From Panicum virgatum (Eukaryota; Streptophyta; Magnoliopsida; Poales; Poaceae): 64,000 bases of DNA. Every line of letters begins with the position of its first letter. The first letter of the stretch is position 1. The position numbers and the translations under genes are program-made. This document shows positions 12,176 through 22,023 of this stretch, piece by piece. Under the pieces are notes generated by a model. The model saw only the letters and a list, made by a program, of their open reading frames with translations, searched no databases and was not told the DNA's origin. Location of the stretch: contig NC_053148.1 in assembly GCF_016808335.1 (NCBI RefSeq), forward strand, positions 43,912,930 through 43,976,929. Direction: 5' to 3'.

Positions 12176-12983
12176 AATTCGTGACGAAAATTATACTATT
12201 TGTGACGTTTATTTTCGTCATAGAAAATAGGTTTGGGTTGGGCTTTGGGGGCCCGGGACATTTTATGACGATTTCAAAACGTCATGGATCAAGCAATTCA
12301 TGACGAAAATTTAAGAAACGTCACGAGGTGTAATCTGTGACGCTCAATACATGACGCAATTTGACATCGTCATAGATACTGTTTTATGATGGTTTTTAGT
12401 GATCTGTGACGAAATTTAATCGTCATGGATCAACAGATTTTTTGTAGTATGATGTTGAGAGTTATAAGCCCTTTTCAGGCACTGTAGGAGTGGTTGCAGA
12501 GAGTGGCTCACCTCTACACGAACTTGTGGGGAAAGCAAAATGCCTACTAATTGATTCCGCACCTCTACAAGCACCAGAAGAGGTACTTTAGCATTTATTT
12601 CGTCCTTGCAAAATCTTTTTTTTTGTCTCAAGCCTTGTTTAGGCAGAAAGCATTTGTAATAACTGAAAATTGGTAGAGCTAACCCCGTAGACAGAAATCA
12701 TTTCCCACCTAAAGGTTTGCGGATCTATTTCTCCAAATAAAAGTCGTGGACAAACAAATGCAGTATAGTACGTCACAATCTTCAGTCGCTATTGGCACAT
12801 GACCTCATGAGGTTGAAGAATATATGTATGTGTATTTCGTTCATCAGATGGTGGTTTTTATTACAGCCCGATACAACTTTTACTTTTTTTTGTTAGTTGT
12901 CCCATGTACAAGGTTGATTAACCTAAATATTCAAGCGGTAGGATTTTTGTGCCCATCGGTCCACAATGCTAGATACTAACTCA

Positions 12984-13328
12984 GGGTGTGTTTAGATCAC
13001 TTTGTATTTTACATTTTTGTGTTTTTGGATGGGAATATTCAATATTTGAAGTATTAAATGTAGACCAATCACAAAACTAATTACAGATCTCGTCTGTAAA
13101 CTACGAGTCGAATCTAATGAGTCTAATTAATTCATCATTAGAGTATATTTACTGTAGTATTACTGTAGCAATTTAGTGTCTGATCCCGTCATAATTAAGC
13201 TCGTTAGATTCGTCTCGCGATTTACAGTCCATTTGTGTAATGCGATTTATTTTTTTACTACATTTAGTACATCATGCAAGCAATTTACAAAAATTTAGCA
13301 TTTTGTGTTTTAGGATCTAAACAAGACC
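12984..13328. mobile_element. Tourist-like MITE (345 bp)
   Basis: Ends are GGGTGTGTTTAGATC and the partial complement GATCTAAACAAGACC, flanked by TCA on both sides (12981-12983 and 13329-13331). The core GATTCGTCTCGCGATTTAC recurs in elements at 16305, 54238 and 55149. Superfamily is inferred from the TTA TSD of the relative at 16305. Confidence 0.75.
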
Positions 13329-13673
13329 TCATTACATTGTAATGTTACTTTGAAGGTTGTGAGTCAATGGACTGGCATTCCTGTCAACACACTTGATCGA
13401 GATGAGAAGGAGAAGTTAATGCACCTGGCAGATAGATTGCGTGAGCGAGTTGCTGGCTAGGATGCAGCAGTCAATTTGGTTGCACAAGCAGTGCTAAGGT
13501 CAAGGGCTGGGCTGGATCAGACCAACCAATAGGCTCTTTTCTTTTTTTGGGATCAACTGGTGTTGGGAAGACAGAACTTGCGAAGGCTCTTGCAGAACAA
13601 CTGTTTGACAGTGAGAAGATGTTGATTCGGTTCTACATGTCTGAATATGATAGCAGTCACTCGGTGTTGCGTC

Positions 13674-15322
13674 CAAGGATTACATTACCGGTGATACAAC
13701 ATTTATCAGTGCGCTCCGGTAACGATAATCGATTGAAAATCAGTGAAAAATCGCCAAAACCGATTGGTAAAGGGACCCAAATTCAAAAAATAAAAATCGA
13801 TAATTCATCGTCGATAATCGATGCAAACCGAACGATTTATCGCTTCACCTACTGAAAATGTGTTTTGGCAGTGGAAAAAATATAAAGGTTTGATAGTATT
13901 TAATTTTTTAGGTTATGTATTATATTATATTAGATAAATTACACATACATGCATAATTTTGCATATGGGATTGCCTAAGAAATAAATATGTTTACATATT
14001 TTGCCCATGAAATTGCATAAAGCACATGAATTTGCACATGTATACAAACCACGAAGTGCATAGTTCATATAAATAAACCAGTGCATAGTCCATACAAACT
14101 TCATAGTTCACAGGATAACCACTCCCTCCATCATTGTCATCATCATCGTCATCGTCATCATCGGTGTTGCCTTCATCATCACCACCACTAGGCTCAGGTG
14201 TTGTCTCATTGCTCGCAAACTCTTCCTCTTGAGGGCTCCTAATCATTTTTCCCTTCTTTTCTGGTGGCCCAGGTCGGAGAACTTTTGTCTTCCTCTTGCC
14301 AAGATGTGTATCACCAACATTCTCACCTGCCCATTGCTCTAAATTTTCATTGTCCTCTGCCAAAGAAGTGAACATTGGATTAGGAAGGGGAACATCACTA
14401 ATATCAGAGTCCTCATCCAATGTTGGAGGGGCATTGGATCTGCCGTGCTCCATCCAATCTTGAATAGCACTTCGTTGGTGATAGAATGAAAGATCCATCA
14501 TTCTACTCACAGGATCAAAGTCACTAGGCTCAACTGTGCTTCCTGCTCGCTGGATACGAAGTCGAAGGTTGTAGTTCGCAAAAACCAACTGATGCAACTT
14601 CTTGTGTCCCAACCGATTTCGCAATTTTGTGTGGATGAAGGCAAAAGTACTCCAATTCCTCTCGCATCCACTTGATGAGGCACATTGAGAGAGAAGCTTC
14701 ATTGCAAGGCGTTGAAGTGTTGGAGTATCATTACCAAACATAGACCACCAACTAGCTGGTGAAGTAGCATGATCAGTGTCCATCCTCCTAGCTAGCTCTC
14801 CAGCAAAATCTCCTCGCTTTTGCTTAAAAAACACAGCTTCCTGAAGTGCAGCAGCCGCTGTGTTTGTATCACACATCCTTTCTAAACATTTGCGAAGATT
14901 TGTCATTAACGAATCTGTTGTCCCCATGGTATAATTCACCATCGGATTCAAAACACTAGCACATTGCACATAAGTCCCTAGCATGACAGTGGACATCCTC
15001 CTATCTATTATCTTCATGATATGTTCAAAACGAGTCGGATTTTTCTGACTTAAGTTGGCAGCATATGTCTGACTTAAGTTAGATAAAAATATTTTTTCCC
15101 TGAGCAAACAATTGTTCCTTTCAACATGTGACAACATTCTGGAATCAAGAGAAGGTCTAGTTTTTTATAAAAATAAGTTCTCTACTTTTTATGAATTTTT
15201 TTAAATTTTTGAATTTTCCATTGAAATCCAGCGAAATTTCAGTCGGTTTACGTTTTCAGTTAGCATCGATAACAATAAATTTTACCGATAATCGCGATTA
15301 TCGAGCGGTTTTGTTTTCCATG
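13674..15322 (-). mobile_element. Truncated hAT transposon (1649 bp)
   Basis: Flanked by an exact 8-bp TSD GTTGCGTC (13666-13673 and 15323-15330). Ends are CAAGGA and CATGGA (complement of the right end). Removing the element and one TSD rejoins the ClpB codons into RLVGAPP. It encodes only the C-terminal part of a hAT transposase on the minus strand. Confidence 0.85.
13992..15137 (-). CDS. hAT transposase C-terminal fragment with dimerization domain
   Basis: Open frame of 381 codons. Residues about 125-210 are a hAT dimerization domain: WWSMFGNDTPTLQRLAMKLL, then SSGCERNWSTF and KLRNRLGHKKLHQLVF. The C-terminal third is acidic, with a run of Asp near residues 330-345, followed by a weak hydrophobic tail. 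The BED zinc finger and the catalytic DDE core of a full transposase (usually over 600 residues) are missing, so it cannot transpose DNA. The apparent start is only the first Met in the frame. It could still dimerise with intact relatives, which is inference. Confidence 0.75.
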   Translation of the reverse strand: MLSHVERNNCLLREKIFLSNLSQTYAANLSQKNPTRFEHIMKIIDRRMSTVMLGTYVQCASVLNPMVNYTMGTTDSLMTNLRKCLERMCDTNTAAAALQEAVFFKQKRGDFAGELARRMDTDHATSPASWWSMFGNDTPTLQRLAMKLLSQCASSSGCERNWSTFAFIHTKLRNRLGHKKLHQLVFANYNLRLRIQRAGSTVEPSDFDPVSRMMDLSFYHQRSAIQDWMEHGRSNAPPTLDEDSDISDVPLPNPMFTSLAEDNENLEQWAGENVGDTHLGKRKTKVLRPGPPEKKGKMIRSPQEEEFASNETTPEPSGGDDEGNTDDDDDDDDDNDGGSGYPVNYEVCMDYALVYLYELCTSWFVYMCKFMCFMQFHGQNM

Positions 15323-16304
15323 GTTGCGTCTCGTTGGAGCACCTCCCAGGTTTTATGCCATTTCATTCCCTCACTACATTTTTCAGCCACACATCTTCTT
15401 GCATCTTGTTTTTCTGATTTATGCAACTTACGCAAGATCAACTTTAGAATCATGTTGATCATTACACAAAGTTTTATTTTTCCTTGAAGCTATCATGACC
15501 ATGAGGATGGAGGACAGCTAACTAAGAAAATCAGGCAGCGGCCGTACCGTGTCACCATTTTCTATGAAATTGAGAAGGCCGACCCTGCAATATTTAATGG
15601 TTTTCTCCAGCTCCTTGATGAAGGTGTGCTGACTGATGGTAAAGGCAGAACAGTTGATTTTAAGAATACAGTCATCATTATGACTTCAAATCTTGGAGTC
15701 GAGTACCTAATGGAAGCAATATCCGGTGAAAAATCAATGGATATTGCACGTGACCTTGTCATTAAGCAGGTAGGCAAGCCCTAGTCACTCTGAATGTTTA
15801 ATCATCAAATAGCATTGGTATAATTAAGTGATGATAAATATGTTTCTCCGGGCAGGCACAGAAACATTTCAGACCTGAGTTCCTAAACACGATGAGCGAG
15901 CTTGTCATTTTTGAGCCACTAACAAAAGATAAACTGAGGGATGTTGCTAACGTTCAGATGAAAGGCATCGTTGCTCGTGCTGCTGATAAGGGCATAACTC
16001 TCTCTGCAAGCGATGCTGCTTTGGATGTTGTCTTGTCTGAACCCCATAACCCTGTAAGCATTATATCGCCTTTCCTACTAACGTACTTTGATGTCTTGCT
16101 ATTAATACCTGGCATGTCTACATTATTCACAGCTTAATGGTGCAAGGTCCATAAGGAGGTGGCTGCAAAAGAATGTAACGACGAAGCTATCTGAGATGGT
16201 TTTCAATGGAGAAGTGGATGCAGATTGTTGTGTCATCATCGATGCCTCTGAATATAAGAAAGATCTGAAGTACAAGGTGATGAAGAATGCGTCGGCACGT
16301 CTTA

Positions 16305-16649
16305 GGGGTTGTTTGGTTTCAAGAGCTAAACTTTAGACTATATCACATTCAAGAGAATTTTAATATTTATTAATATTAAATAAAATCCGATTATAAAACT
16401 AACTGCAGAGTCCTGAAGCTAAATTTCGAGATGAATCTAATGAGGAATATTAATCTGTAATTAGCAGATGGTCACTGTAGCATCACTGTAGCAAATTATA
16501 GATTAATTAGGCTCATTAGATTCGTCTCGCAAATTAGCACCCATCTATTAAAAAAGTTTTATAAATAAATTTTATTTGATATTCCTAAATAGTAAGATTC
16601 ATTTTGATGTGACAGGTGCTAAAAAAAATTGATGGAAACAAATAGGGCC
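16305..16649. mobile_element. Tourist MITE (345 bp) in ClpB pseudogene
   Basis: Ends GGGGTTGTTTGGTTTC and (complement of right end) GGCCCTATTTGTTTCC, flanked by the PIF/Harbinger-type TSD TTA (16302-16304 and 16650-16652). Shares the GATTCGTCTCGCAAATTAGC-type core with other MITEs in the window. Confidence 0.85.
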
Positions 16650-16708
16650 TTAGGGACAAGAGACCTGTCAGAGAGATTGACAGCAACCCGGGCAGCGATA
16701 CCCTGTAA

Positions 16709-16945
16709 ACGCAAAAACGTAAAAACGTAAAATTTTGTGAAGGAATTTTGTTAATTTGAAGTACTAAATGAAGTCTATTTACAAAACTTTTTGCATGGAT
16801 GGACTGTAAATCGCGAGACGAATCTAATGAGCCTACTTAATCCATGATTTGCAACAGTTGTGCAAAAAGTTTTGTAAATAGACTTCATTTAGTACTTCAA
16901 ATTGGTAAAATTCCGTCGCAAAATTTTTTTGCGTTCACATGTATA
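16709..16945. mobile_element. MITE-like inverted-repeat element
   Basis: About 235 bp in which the left arm (GTACTAAATGAAGTCTATTT) is repeated inverted in the right arm, so nearly the whole segment can fold back. It carries the same AAATCGCGAGACGAATCTAA core as the Tourist-like MITEs. Exact ends and TSD are not resolved. Confidence 0.6.
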
Positions 16946-17416
16946 GGGATAATAACCAGGGCCTGAGGATAATAACGTGGACCTGGCTGCTCCTATAGCA
17001 TAGAAATCGAAGGGGATATATAGTGATATCATCTCCCGCGAAATAGCTGTGTTTGAGCTTATAGTGTGGTCATGAATCGGCTCCTAGATGTTCGAACAGA
17101 ACTGGCCTCTGCTGTCCGTGGTGGTTTCGTAAATCTATCTGTATTCGAGATGTTACACGTCCGGTATTGAAGCACACTATTAGTAGTTGAACTTTGAAGA
17201 TACTGTTTTTACGTTTAACTGACCAGTACACTTTTCGTGCTTATTAAAGGGCAGACTGATTCACTAATCTTCCCATCCTGGTCAACGCCTCACCCGTGAC
17301 CGTGACAGCTCCGGCCCCACACCATCAGGTCCTCTCCTCAGTACTCACCGCGCGCCCATTGCCTAATAGACGAATTAAAAGGAAAAATCTCGTGATTAAA
17401 CCCTAGCCGCGACCCA

Positions 17417-19219
17417 ATGGCGGCGTGCCGGCGAGCCGCATCCTCCAGCCTCGTCGGCCCACCGGGGGAATTCCTCCGCGCCGCGGCCGCGATCCCGGCG
17501 GCGTCCGCGCCCACGAAGCCGCCGCCGGCGAAGCGGCTCACGGAGAACTCGTCGCCCACGTTCGCCTCCTCGGGGGACCCCTGCCTCGACTTCTTCTTCC
17601 ACGTCGTCCCCGGCACGCCGGCCGCGAGGGTCGCCTCCCTCCTCGCCGACGCGTGGGCCGCCGAGCCGAACACGGCGCTCCGCCTCGCGTGCAACCTCCT
17701 CGGCGTGCGCGGCACGGGCAAGTCCGACCGGAGGGGGTTCTACGCCGCCGCGCTCTGGATGCACGAGTGCCACCCGGTCACGCTCGCCCTCAACGCGCCC
17801 GCCATCGTGGAGTTCGGCTACCTCAAGGTCCTCCCCGAGATCCTCCACCGCATCGTCGGCGGCGCCGTCTCCGCCAAGAGGCCGGGGAAGAAGGTCGAGA
17901 CCCGCCTCGTCGGCGCCGCCCAGGGGCTGCTCCGCCTGGACACCAACGAGTGCGCCGCCGCGTTCCAGGAGCTCGAACGGAAGGTCGAACGGAGGTGGCG
18001 CGCGGAGGCCGCGGCAAGAGCCGTCGAGAGGTACAGCGGTGACCCGAACTACCGGTTCCTGCACGACTGCACGGCGGACATGTTCGCCGACCTCCTCGCC
18101 AGGGACTTGCGGAGCCTCGCCGACGGCAAGATCTACGAGATCTCCCTCGCCGGGAAATGGTGCCCGTCGCTGAACTGCCGCTACGACCGCTCCACGCTCC
18201 TCAGCGAGGCCATCGCGCGCCGCCTCTTCCCCAAGGGGTCGGCGCTCGATCTCCCCGAGGACATGGCGGACGTCCACTACGTCTACCAGGTCCGCAACCG
18301 CCTCCGCAAGGCGCTCGCGTCCCTGCGCCGCGCCCTCCAGCTCCCGGAGATCTTCATCACGGCTCAGGCGTGGGGGGACGTGGTGTACCCGCGCGTCGCC
18401 TCAAGGGCGATGAGGAGATACCGGGAGCTCTTCCTCAAGCACGACGCCGAGCACTTCGAGAAGTACCTCGAGGACGTCAAGGCCGGCAAGGCGACGATCG
18501 CGGCGGGCGCCCTGCTCCCTCACGAGATCCTCGCGTCCGTCGACGGCGACGGCGTCGCCGACCTGCAGTGGGAGCGCATGGTCAGCGATCTGCGGGCGCT
18601 CGGCAAGCTCAGCAACTGCGTCGCCATCTGCGACGTGTCGGGGAGCATGTCCGGCCTGCCCATGGACGTCTGCGTCGCGCTCGGCCTCCTCGTCTCCGAG
18701 CTCAGCGACGAGCCGTGGCACCACCGGCTCATCACCTTCAGCGCGAAGCCTGAGCTGCATAAGATAACTGGCACGACCCTCACGGAGAAGACAGCCTTCA
18801 TCCGTCAGATGCACTGGATGATGAACACCGACTTCCAAGCAGTGTTCGACAAGCTCCTCGGCCTCGCGAAAACCTTCAAGCTGCCCCCGGAGCAGATGGT
18901 GAGGAAGGTGTTCGTGTTCAGCGACATGGAGTTCGACCAGGCGTCATCGAGGCCGTGGGAGACAGACTACGAGGCGATCACGAGGAAGTTCGAGGAGGCC
19001 GGGTATGGCGCGGTGGTGCCGGAGATAGTGTTCTGGAACCTGAGGGACTCCATGTCCGTGCCTGTGACAGCGAGTCAGAAGGGGGTAGCTATGGTGAGCG
19101 GCTTCTCCAAGAACTTTGTGAAGCTGTTCCTGGACAACGATGGGGTAATATCACCGAGAGCTATAATGGAGAAGGCCATCTCCGGGCCGGAGTACCGGAA
19201 GCTCGTTGTCTTTGACTGA
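17417..19219 (+). CDS. DUF2828/DUF7788 protein with C-terminal vWA domain
   Basis: Intact single-exon gene of 600 codons. The ATG at 17417 follows a GC-rich leader, and the frame is uninterrupted. The N-terminal about 40 residues are Ala/Pro-rich and might be a targeting or disordered segment. The DUF2828 region starts near residue 55 (DPCLDFFFHVVPGTP). Residues about 396-600 form a von Willebrand A-type fold with the MIDAS motif D406-x-S408-x-S410 (CDVSGSMSG) and a later VFVFSDMEFD strand. Known plant members of this family resemble mimivirus L728, and the layout recalls TROVE-vWA Ro60 proteins; no biochemical role is established. Codon use is very GC-rich, as in other grass single-exon genes. 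There is no sign of decay. Confidence 0.9.
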   Translation: MAACRRAASSSLVGPPGEFLRAAAAIPAASAPTKPPPAKRLTENSSPTFASSGDPCLDFFFHVVPGTPAARVASLLADAWAAEPNTALRLACNLLGVRGTGKSDRRGFYAAALWMHECHPVTLALNAPAIVEFGYLKVLPEILHRIVGGAVSAKRPGKKVETRLVGAAQGLLRLDTNECAAAFQELERKVERRWRAEAAARAVERYSGDPNYRFLHDCTADMFADLLARDLRSLADGKIYEISLAGKWCPSLNCRYDRSTLLSEAIARRLFPKGSALDLPEDMADVHYVYQVRNRLRKALASLRRALQLPEIFITAQAWGDVVYPRVASRAMRRYRELFLKHDAEHFEKYLEDVKAGKATIAAGALLPHEILASVDGDGVADLQWERMVSDLRALGKLSNCVAICDVSGSMSGLPMDVCVALGLLVSELSDEPWHHRLITFSAKPELHKITGTTLTEKTAFIRQMHWMMNTDFQAVFDKLLGLAKTFKLPPEQMVRKVFVFSDMEFDQASSRPWETDYEAITRKFEEAGYGAVVPEIVFWNLRDSMSVPVTASQKGVAMVSGFSKNFVKLFLDNDGVISPRAIMEKAISGPEYRKLVVFD

Positions 19220-19705
19220 TCGGCTGGAGGGTAAATTAGGTTCGCTCTCTGCTTCATACACATGCTGTGTTTCTTCACTGAAATCCGTAGTTTTTGTGTT
19301 TTGCATTCCACTGATTTTGGTGCCTCAGGTGCGAAAAACTAAGACGGTTTCGAAATGCATTTGAAATCTTATCATTGTAATTTATTTAGATCTGCAACTT
19401 TTCTCTGTTTTGTATGACATGTGGAATTTTCTTTTATTATTTAGATTGTTATTTCACCAAGTCTCATGTTTTCATCGCGCACTGCTGAAAATAGGAAAAC
19501 TTGGTGGAGGAGTTGGTGATGGCGAGATTGATGCCACGGCACGGGCGTTGGCGATTCCATATATAATTTGCATATGAAATGCCAAGAAGAACAAATATTT
19601 TTGATTGATGCATGTCGTCATGTCGAGTACAAAGAATGAATGAATGAACGAATCAATTGCGCACCCTTTGCCTACATATACATTGTTCCGCCAGCGAGCC
19701 ACAAG

Positions 19706-22023
19706 TCACAATGTCAACGCTGGCGCCCCGCCGGCGGCGGCCATGGCCTCCCGCCAGTTGATGAGGATGGCCGTGGCGGCGTAGTGCGTGAGCGCGCCGA
19801 CGAGCACGAGCGCGTGGAAGATCTGGTGGCTGTGGCCGACGCAGTCGAACTTGCCCGGCCTCCACCTCTCCGGCACCCGGCTGACGTAGAACCCGGCGCC
19901 CGCCGCGTAGACGAGCCCCATGACGAGCTCGAGCGCCAGGGCGAGGTGGCACTCGCGGTGCCCCCAGTGGAGCGCCAGCGCGTGCAGCGCCGGCACCGCC
20001 CCCGACAGCGCCATGCACACGAACAGGCCGGCGCGGAGGTGGCGGAGGCGCGGCGACGACCGCGCCGGCGACAGCATGAGCCCCACCACGAGCAGGCCCA
20101 GCGCGGTGATCAGGGACAGGTAGAGGAGCTGCGGGCCGGCGTCGCCCAGGAAGGCGTAGTACACCGGCGGGAAGAAGGAGGCGACGATCATCACGGCGAT
20201 CCCCGCGTAGTCGAGCTGCCAGAAGAGGCGGTTAAAGCGCCGCGAGTGGCACGCCAGCAGGTGCGCCGCGGCGCTCACCGCCAGGCACGTCATCGCGCCC
20301 GCCGGGAACACCGTCCGCGGCCACCGCGGCACCGCCTGGCCGGCGAGGCCGCTGCCCCCGCTCGCCAACACGCCCGAGAAGTCCGTGCTCGCCACCAAGC
20401 TCTGAAAAAAAGCATCAAAAACACCATCAGGTTACCATCAACAATCACACATCTTGTTTTTTTAAAAAAAAATACACAACTCGTAAGCTGTTAACCATGG
20501 CAATTACTGAAGAAAATTTTCAGCTTTAGAAGACCACTGAAACAAATCTGGAATTTGTTTGGACATGCATGATTTAAAAAAATGCTGTGGCACTCGATCT
20601 CGCCATGTGCAACAAACGACATGGATTTTTATTAGGACAAAAGGCCTGCACTGCAAGTTGGTGCCTGAAGACCCGGGACGCGATGATTGCCTTTTCAGTT
20701 AGCTGGCCGGAAGCTGAAAGTCTCAACGGAACAGCTCGACGAATTCAGTTAGGTGAGTGGGGATCGATGATCGATTAGGAAACAAAGTAGTAGTCCAGCT
20801 AGCGGAGACTGACGCACAGTGTGCAACCGTTTTCCTACCAGATTGTTCTTTTTTCTCGATGATGACAGAGACAACGATGTACTCTCTCCGTCCCTAAATA
20901 ATTGTTTTCACTTTTCAAGAAATAACTTTAATTAATTCTATATAAAAATATTAATATTTATGATACATAATTGATATAATTAGATAGATTTTTAATTTAA
21001 TTTTTTAATAAATTTATTTGAAAATATAAATATTGCACACATTTTCTACAAATCGAGTCAAACTTATGACACGTATACCAAAAACAACGATTAAAAAGGG
21101 ACCCTCACGATCGATCCGGCGGGGGGTTTTTCTTCGAGCTGTATGCTACACTAGTACTAGTACAATTTTTTATAAATATATTATATATTCTGTGCGTAAT
21201 ACTATACTATTGTTTCGGGAGAAACGGTGATGGAGTGGATGCAATGCAGCCATGCAGGTGTGGGCGCCTGGAGATTCTGCTGGGTTAGTGGCCGAGCTAG
21301 CTGACAATGATTTGCACAGCTGGGAGGTATGTGTTCTTGGCTGCATTTCTCATCGGGTTTGTGGTTTGTGAAAAAAGTCTAGACTCGGAGACGGAAAAGT
21401 TTGTTTGAAGGTTCCGTTGCGTTGCTTACCGAGTTGCCGCTGCGGGTCTCCCACGACGCGTTGGCGGACGTCAGGACGAACGTCACGATGCCGGGGCGGC
21501 GGCGGCGGCCACCCTCCCCGTCTCCTTGGCGACGGCGAGGTAGAAGAAGAGGAAGAAGCCGCCCAGGTGGCTGCAAGCGTACATCGCAATCAGGAGGAGG
21601 AGTCAGATCAGCCAGGGACCGGAGAAAGCAGAAGCAGAGGGGAGGGGAGGAACAGAGGCGCCTCGGCGGCCGGCGGGCAAGGCGGGGGTGGGTGCGTGCT
21701 TACCTCCAGACGTTGAGCGTCTCGTTGTGCCACGCGAAGACGCTGCGCAGCGCGTCGCGGACGGACCACTCGCAGCGGTAGTGCGCGTGGATGTACTCGT
21801 TGTCGCGCAGGTAGTCCGGCAGCTCCTCGAACCGCACCAGCCGCGGCAGCTGCTTCCCCTCGACCCCGCCCCCGTCCTCCCGCGACGAGAGCACCACGCC
21901 GCCGGCGGCGGCGGCTGCGCGCCCGCAGCACACCCCGCCGTGCCGCTTCTCCAGCAGCGTCGTCGCCGTCGCCGTCGCCGTCGCCGTCACCGTCACCATC
22001 GTCGTGACCGTCTCCGTCGCCAT
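19706..22023 (-). CDS. Heptahelical transmembrane protein (HHP, PAQR/ADIPOR family)
   Basis: Three exons on the minus strand: 22023-21704, 21570-21430 and 20401-19706 (stop included), all with GT..AG introns. Exon 1 encodes the soluble N-terminus and the PAQR entry motif ([29 protein letters not shown]). Exon 2 encodes the first membrane helix ([13 protein letters not shown]). Exon 3 encodes the remaining helices, including the conserved [12 protein letters not shown] near the C-terminus. Length would be about 385 residues, like Arabidopsis HHP4. Exon lengths sum to 1157 nt, one base short of a multiple of three. The break lies in a run of GCC codons at about 21492-21510, after which the frame must shift to read PGIVTFVL. 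This is either a true frameshift or a sequencing error. A TATA-like ACATATAAGG lies about 125 bases upstream of the ATG. Confidence 0.85.
20880..21105. mobile_element. Stowaway-like MITE, degenerate
   Basis: The left end reads TACTCTCTCCGTCCCTAAATA, close to the Tc1/mariner Stowaway terminus. The right end (AACGATTAAAAAGGGA) is an imperfect inverse. The interior is AT-rich. It lies in the second intron of the HHP gene. Confidence 0.5.

Larger units (their letters stand above)
7316..12449. mobile_element. Large CACTA element (5134 bp) with captured sequence
   Basis: The left end is CACTACAAGAAATG; the reverse complement of the right end is TACTACAAAAAATC, so the last base is mutated. The 3-bp TSD TGA is at 7313-7315 and 12450-12452. 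Subterminal zones contain repeated TATGAC/CGTCAT motifs, including 12178-12440. No CACTA transposase is visible, so it is nonautonomous. Its interior holds three tRNA-like modules, a nested solo LTR (8794-9370), a GC-rich promoter- or first-exon-like block (about 9820-10500) and a captured PB1-type exon (11175-11308). It splits the last coding stretch of the ARM gene, which resumes in frame at 12453. Confidence 0.85.
2903..12591 (+). pseudogene. ARM-repeat membrane protein gene (BLE2-like), split by four transposons
   Basis: Host gene with its 5' end missing (cut by the copia LTR). Coding segments are 2903-3257, 3434-3819, 4528-5484, 5590-5757, 7155-7315 and 12453-12591. The only real intron is 5485-5589 (GTAAGT..ACAG). 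The other gaps are a hAT MITE, a solo LTR and two CACTA elements, each with one TSD copy counted. Joined, the segments total 2166 nt, exactly 722 codons, with no internal stop and TAG at 12589-12591. The N-terminal part has about five hydrophobic membrane segments. The C-terminal part is helical, with armadillo-like Leu/Ala-rich repeats (for example EALANLC, AANILYDM). It resembles, from memory, the grass BLE2 (brassinolide-enhanced) group; this needs a database check. Function is unknown. The insertions should abolish expression of a normal product unless all are spliced out. Confidence 0.72.
13356..16708 (+). pseudogene. HSP101/ClpB C-terminal pseudogene
   Basis: Remnant of the second AAA+ module and C-terminus of a cytosolic ClpB/HSP101 disaggregase. 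It includes QWTGIPV, RLRERV, a Walker [38 protein letters not shown] and RRWLQKN. Exon parts are 13356-13673, 15331-15353, 15490-15769, 15856-16053 and from 16133. Introns have GT..AG ends, so this is a duplicated copy rather than a processed one. Defects are a stop at 13458-13460 (Gln codon expected), a one-base loss near 13529, a degenerate Walker B (FYEIEKAD where FDEIEKAD is expected), a hAT insertion and a Tourist MITE in the last exon. Removing the MITE restores a short tail ending at TAA 16706-16708. The N-terminal half is absent, so it cannot act as a chaperone. Confidence 0.88.

Noticed and set aside
17396..18277. Long minus-strand open frame opposite the DUF2828 gene
   Set aside because: Antisense shadow of a very GC-rich coding exon; Arg/Gly/Val-rich with no domain.
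19640..20494. 284-codon plus-strand frame over HHP exon 3
   Set aside because: Arg/His/Ala-rich shadow; the minus-strand product is a clear PAQR protein.
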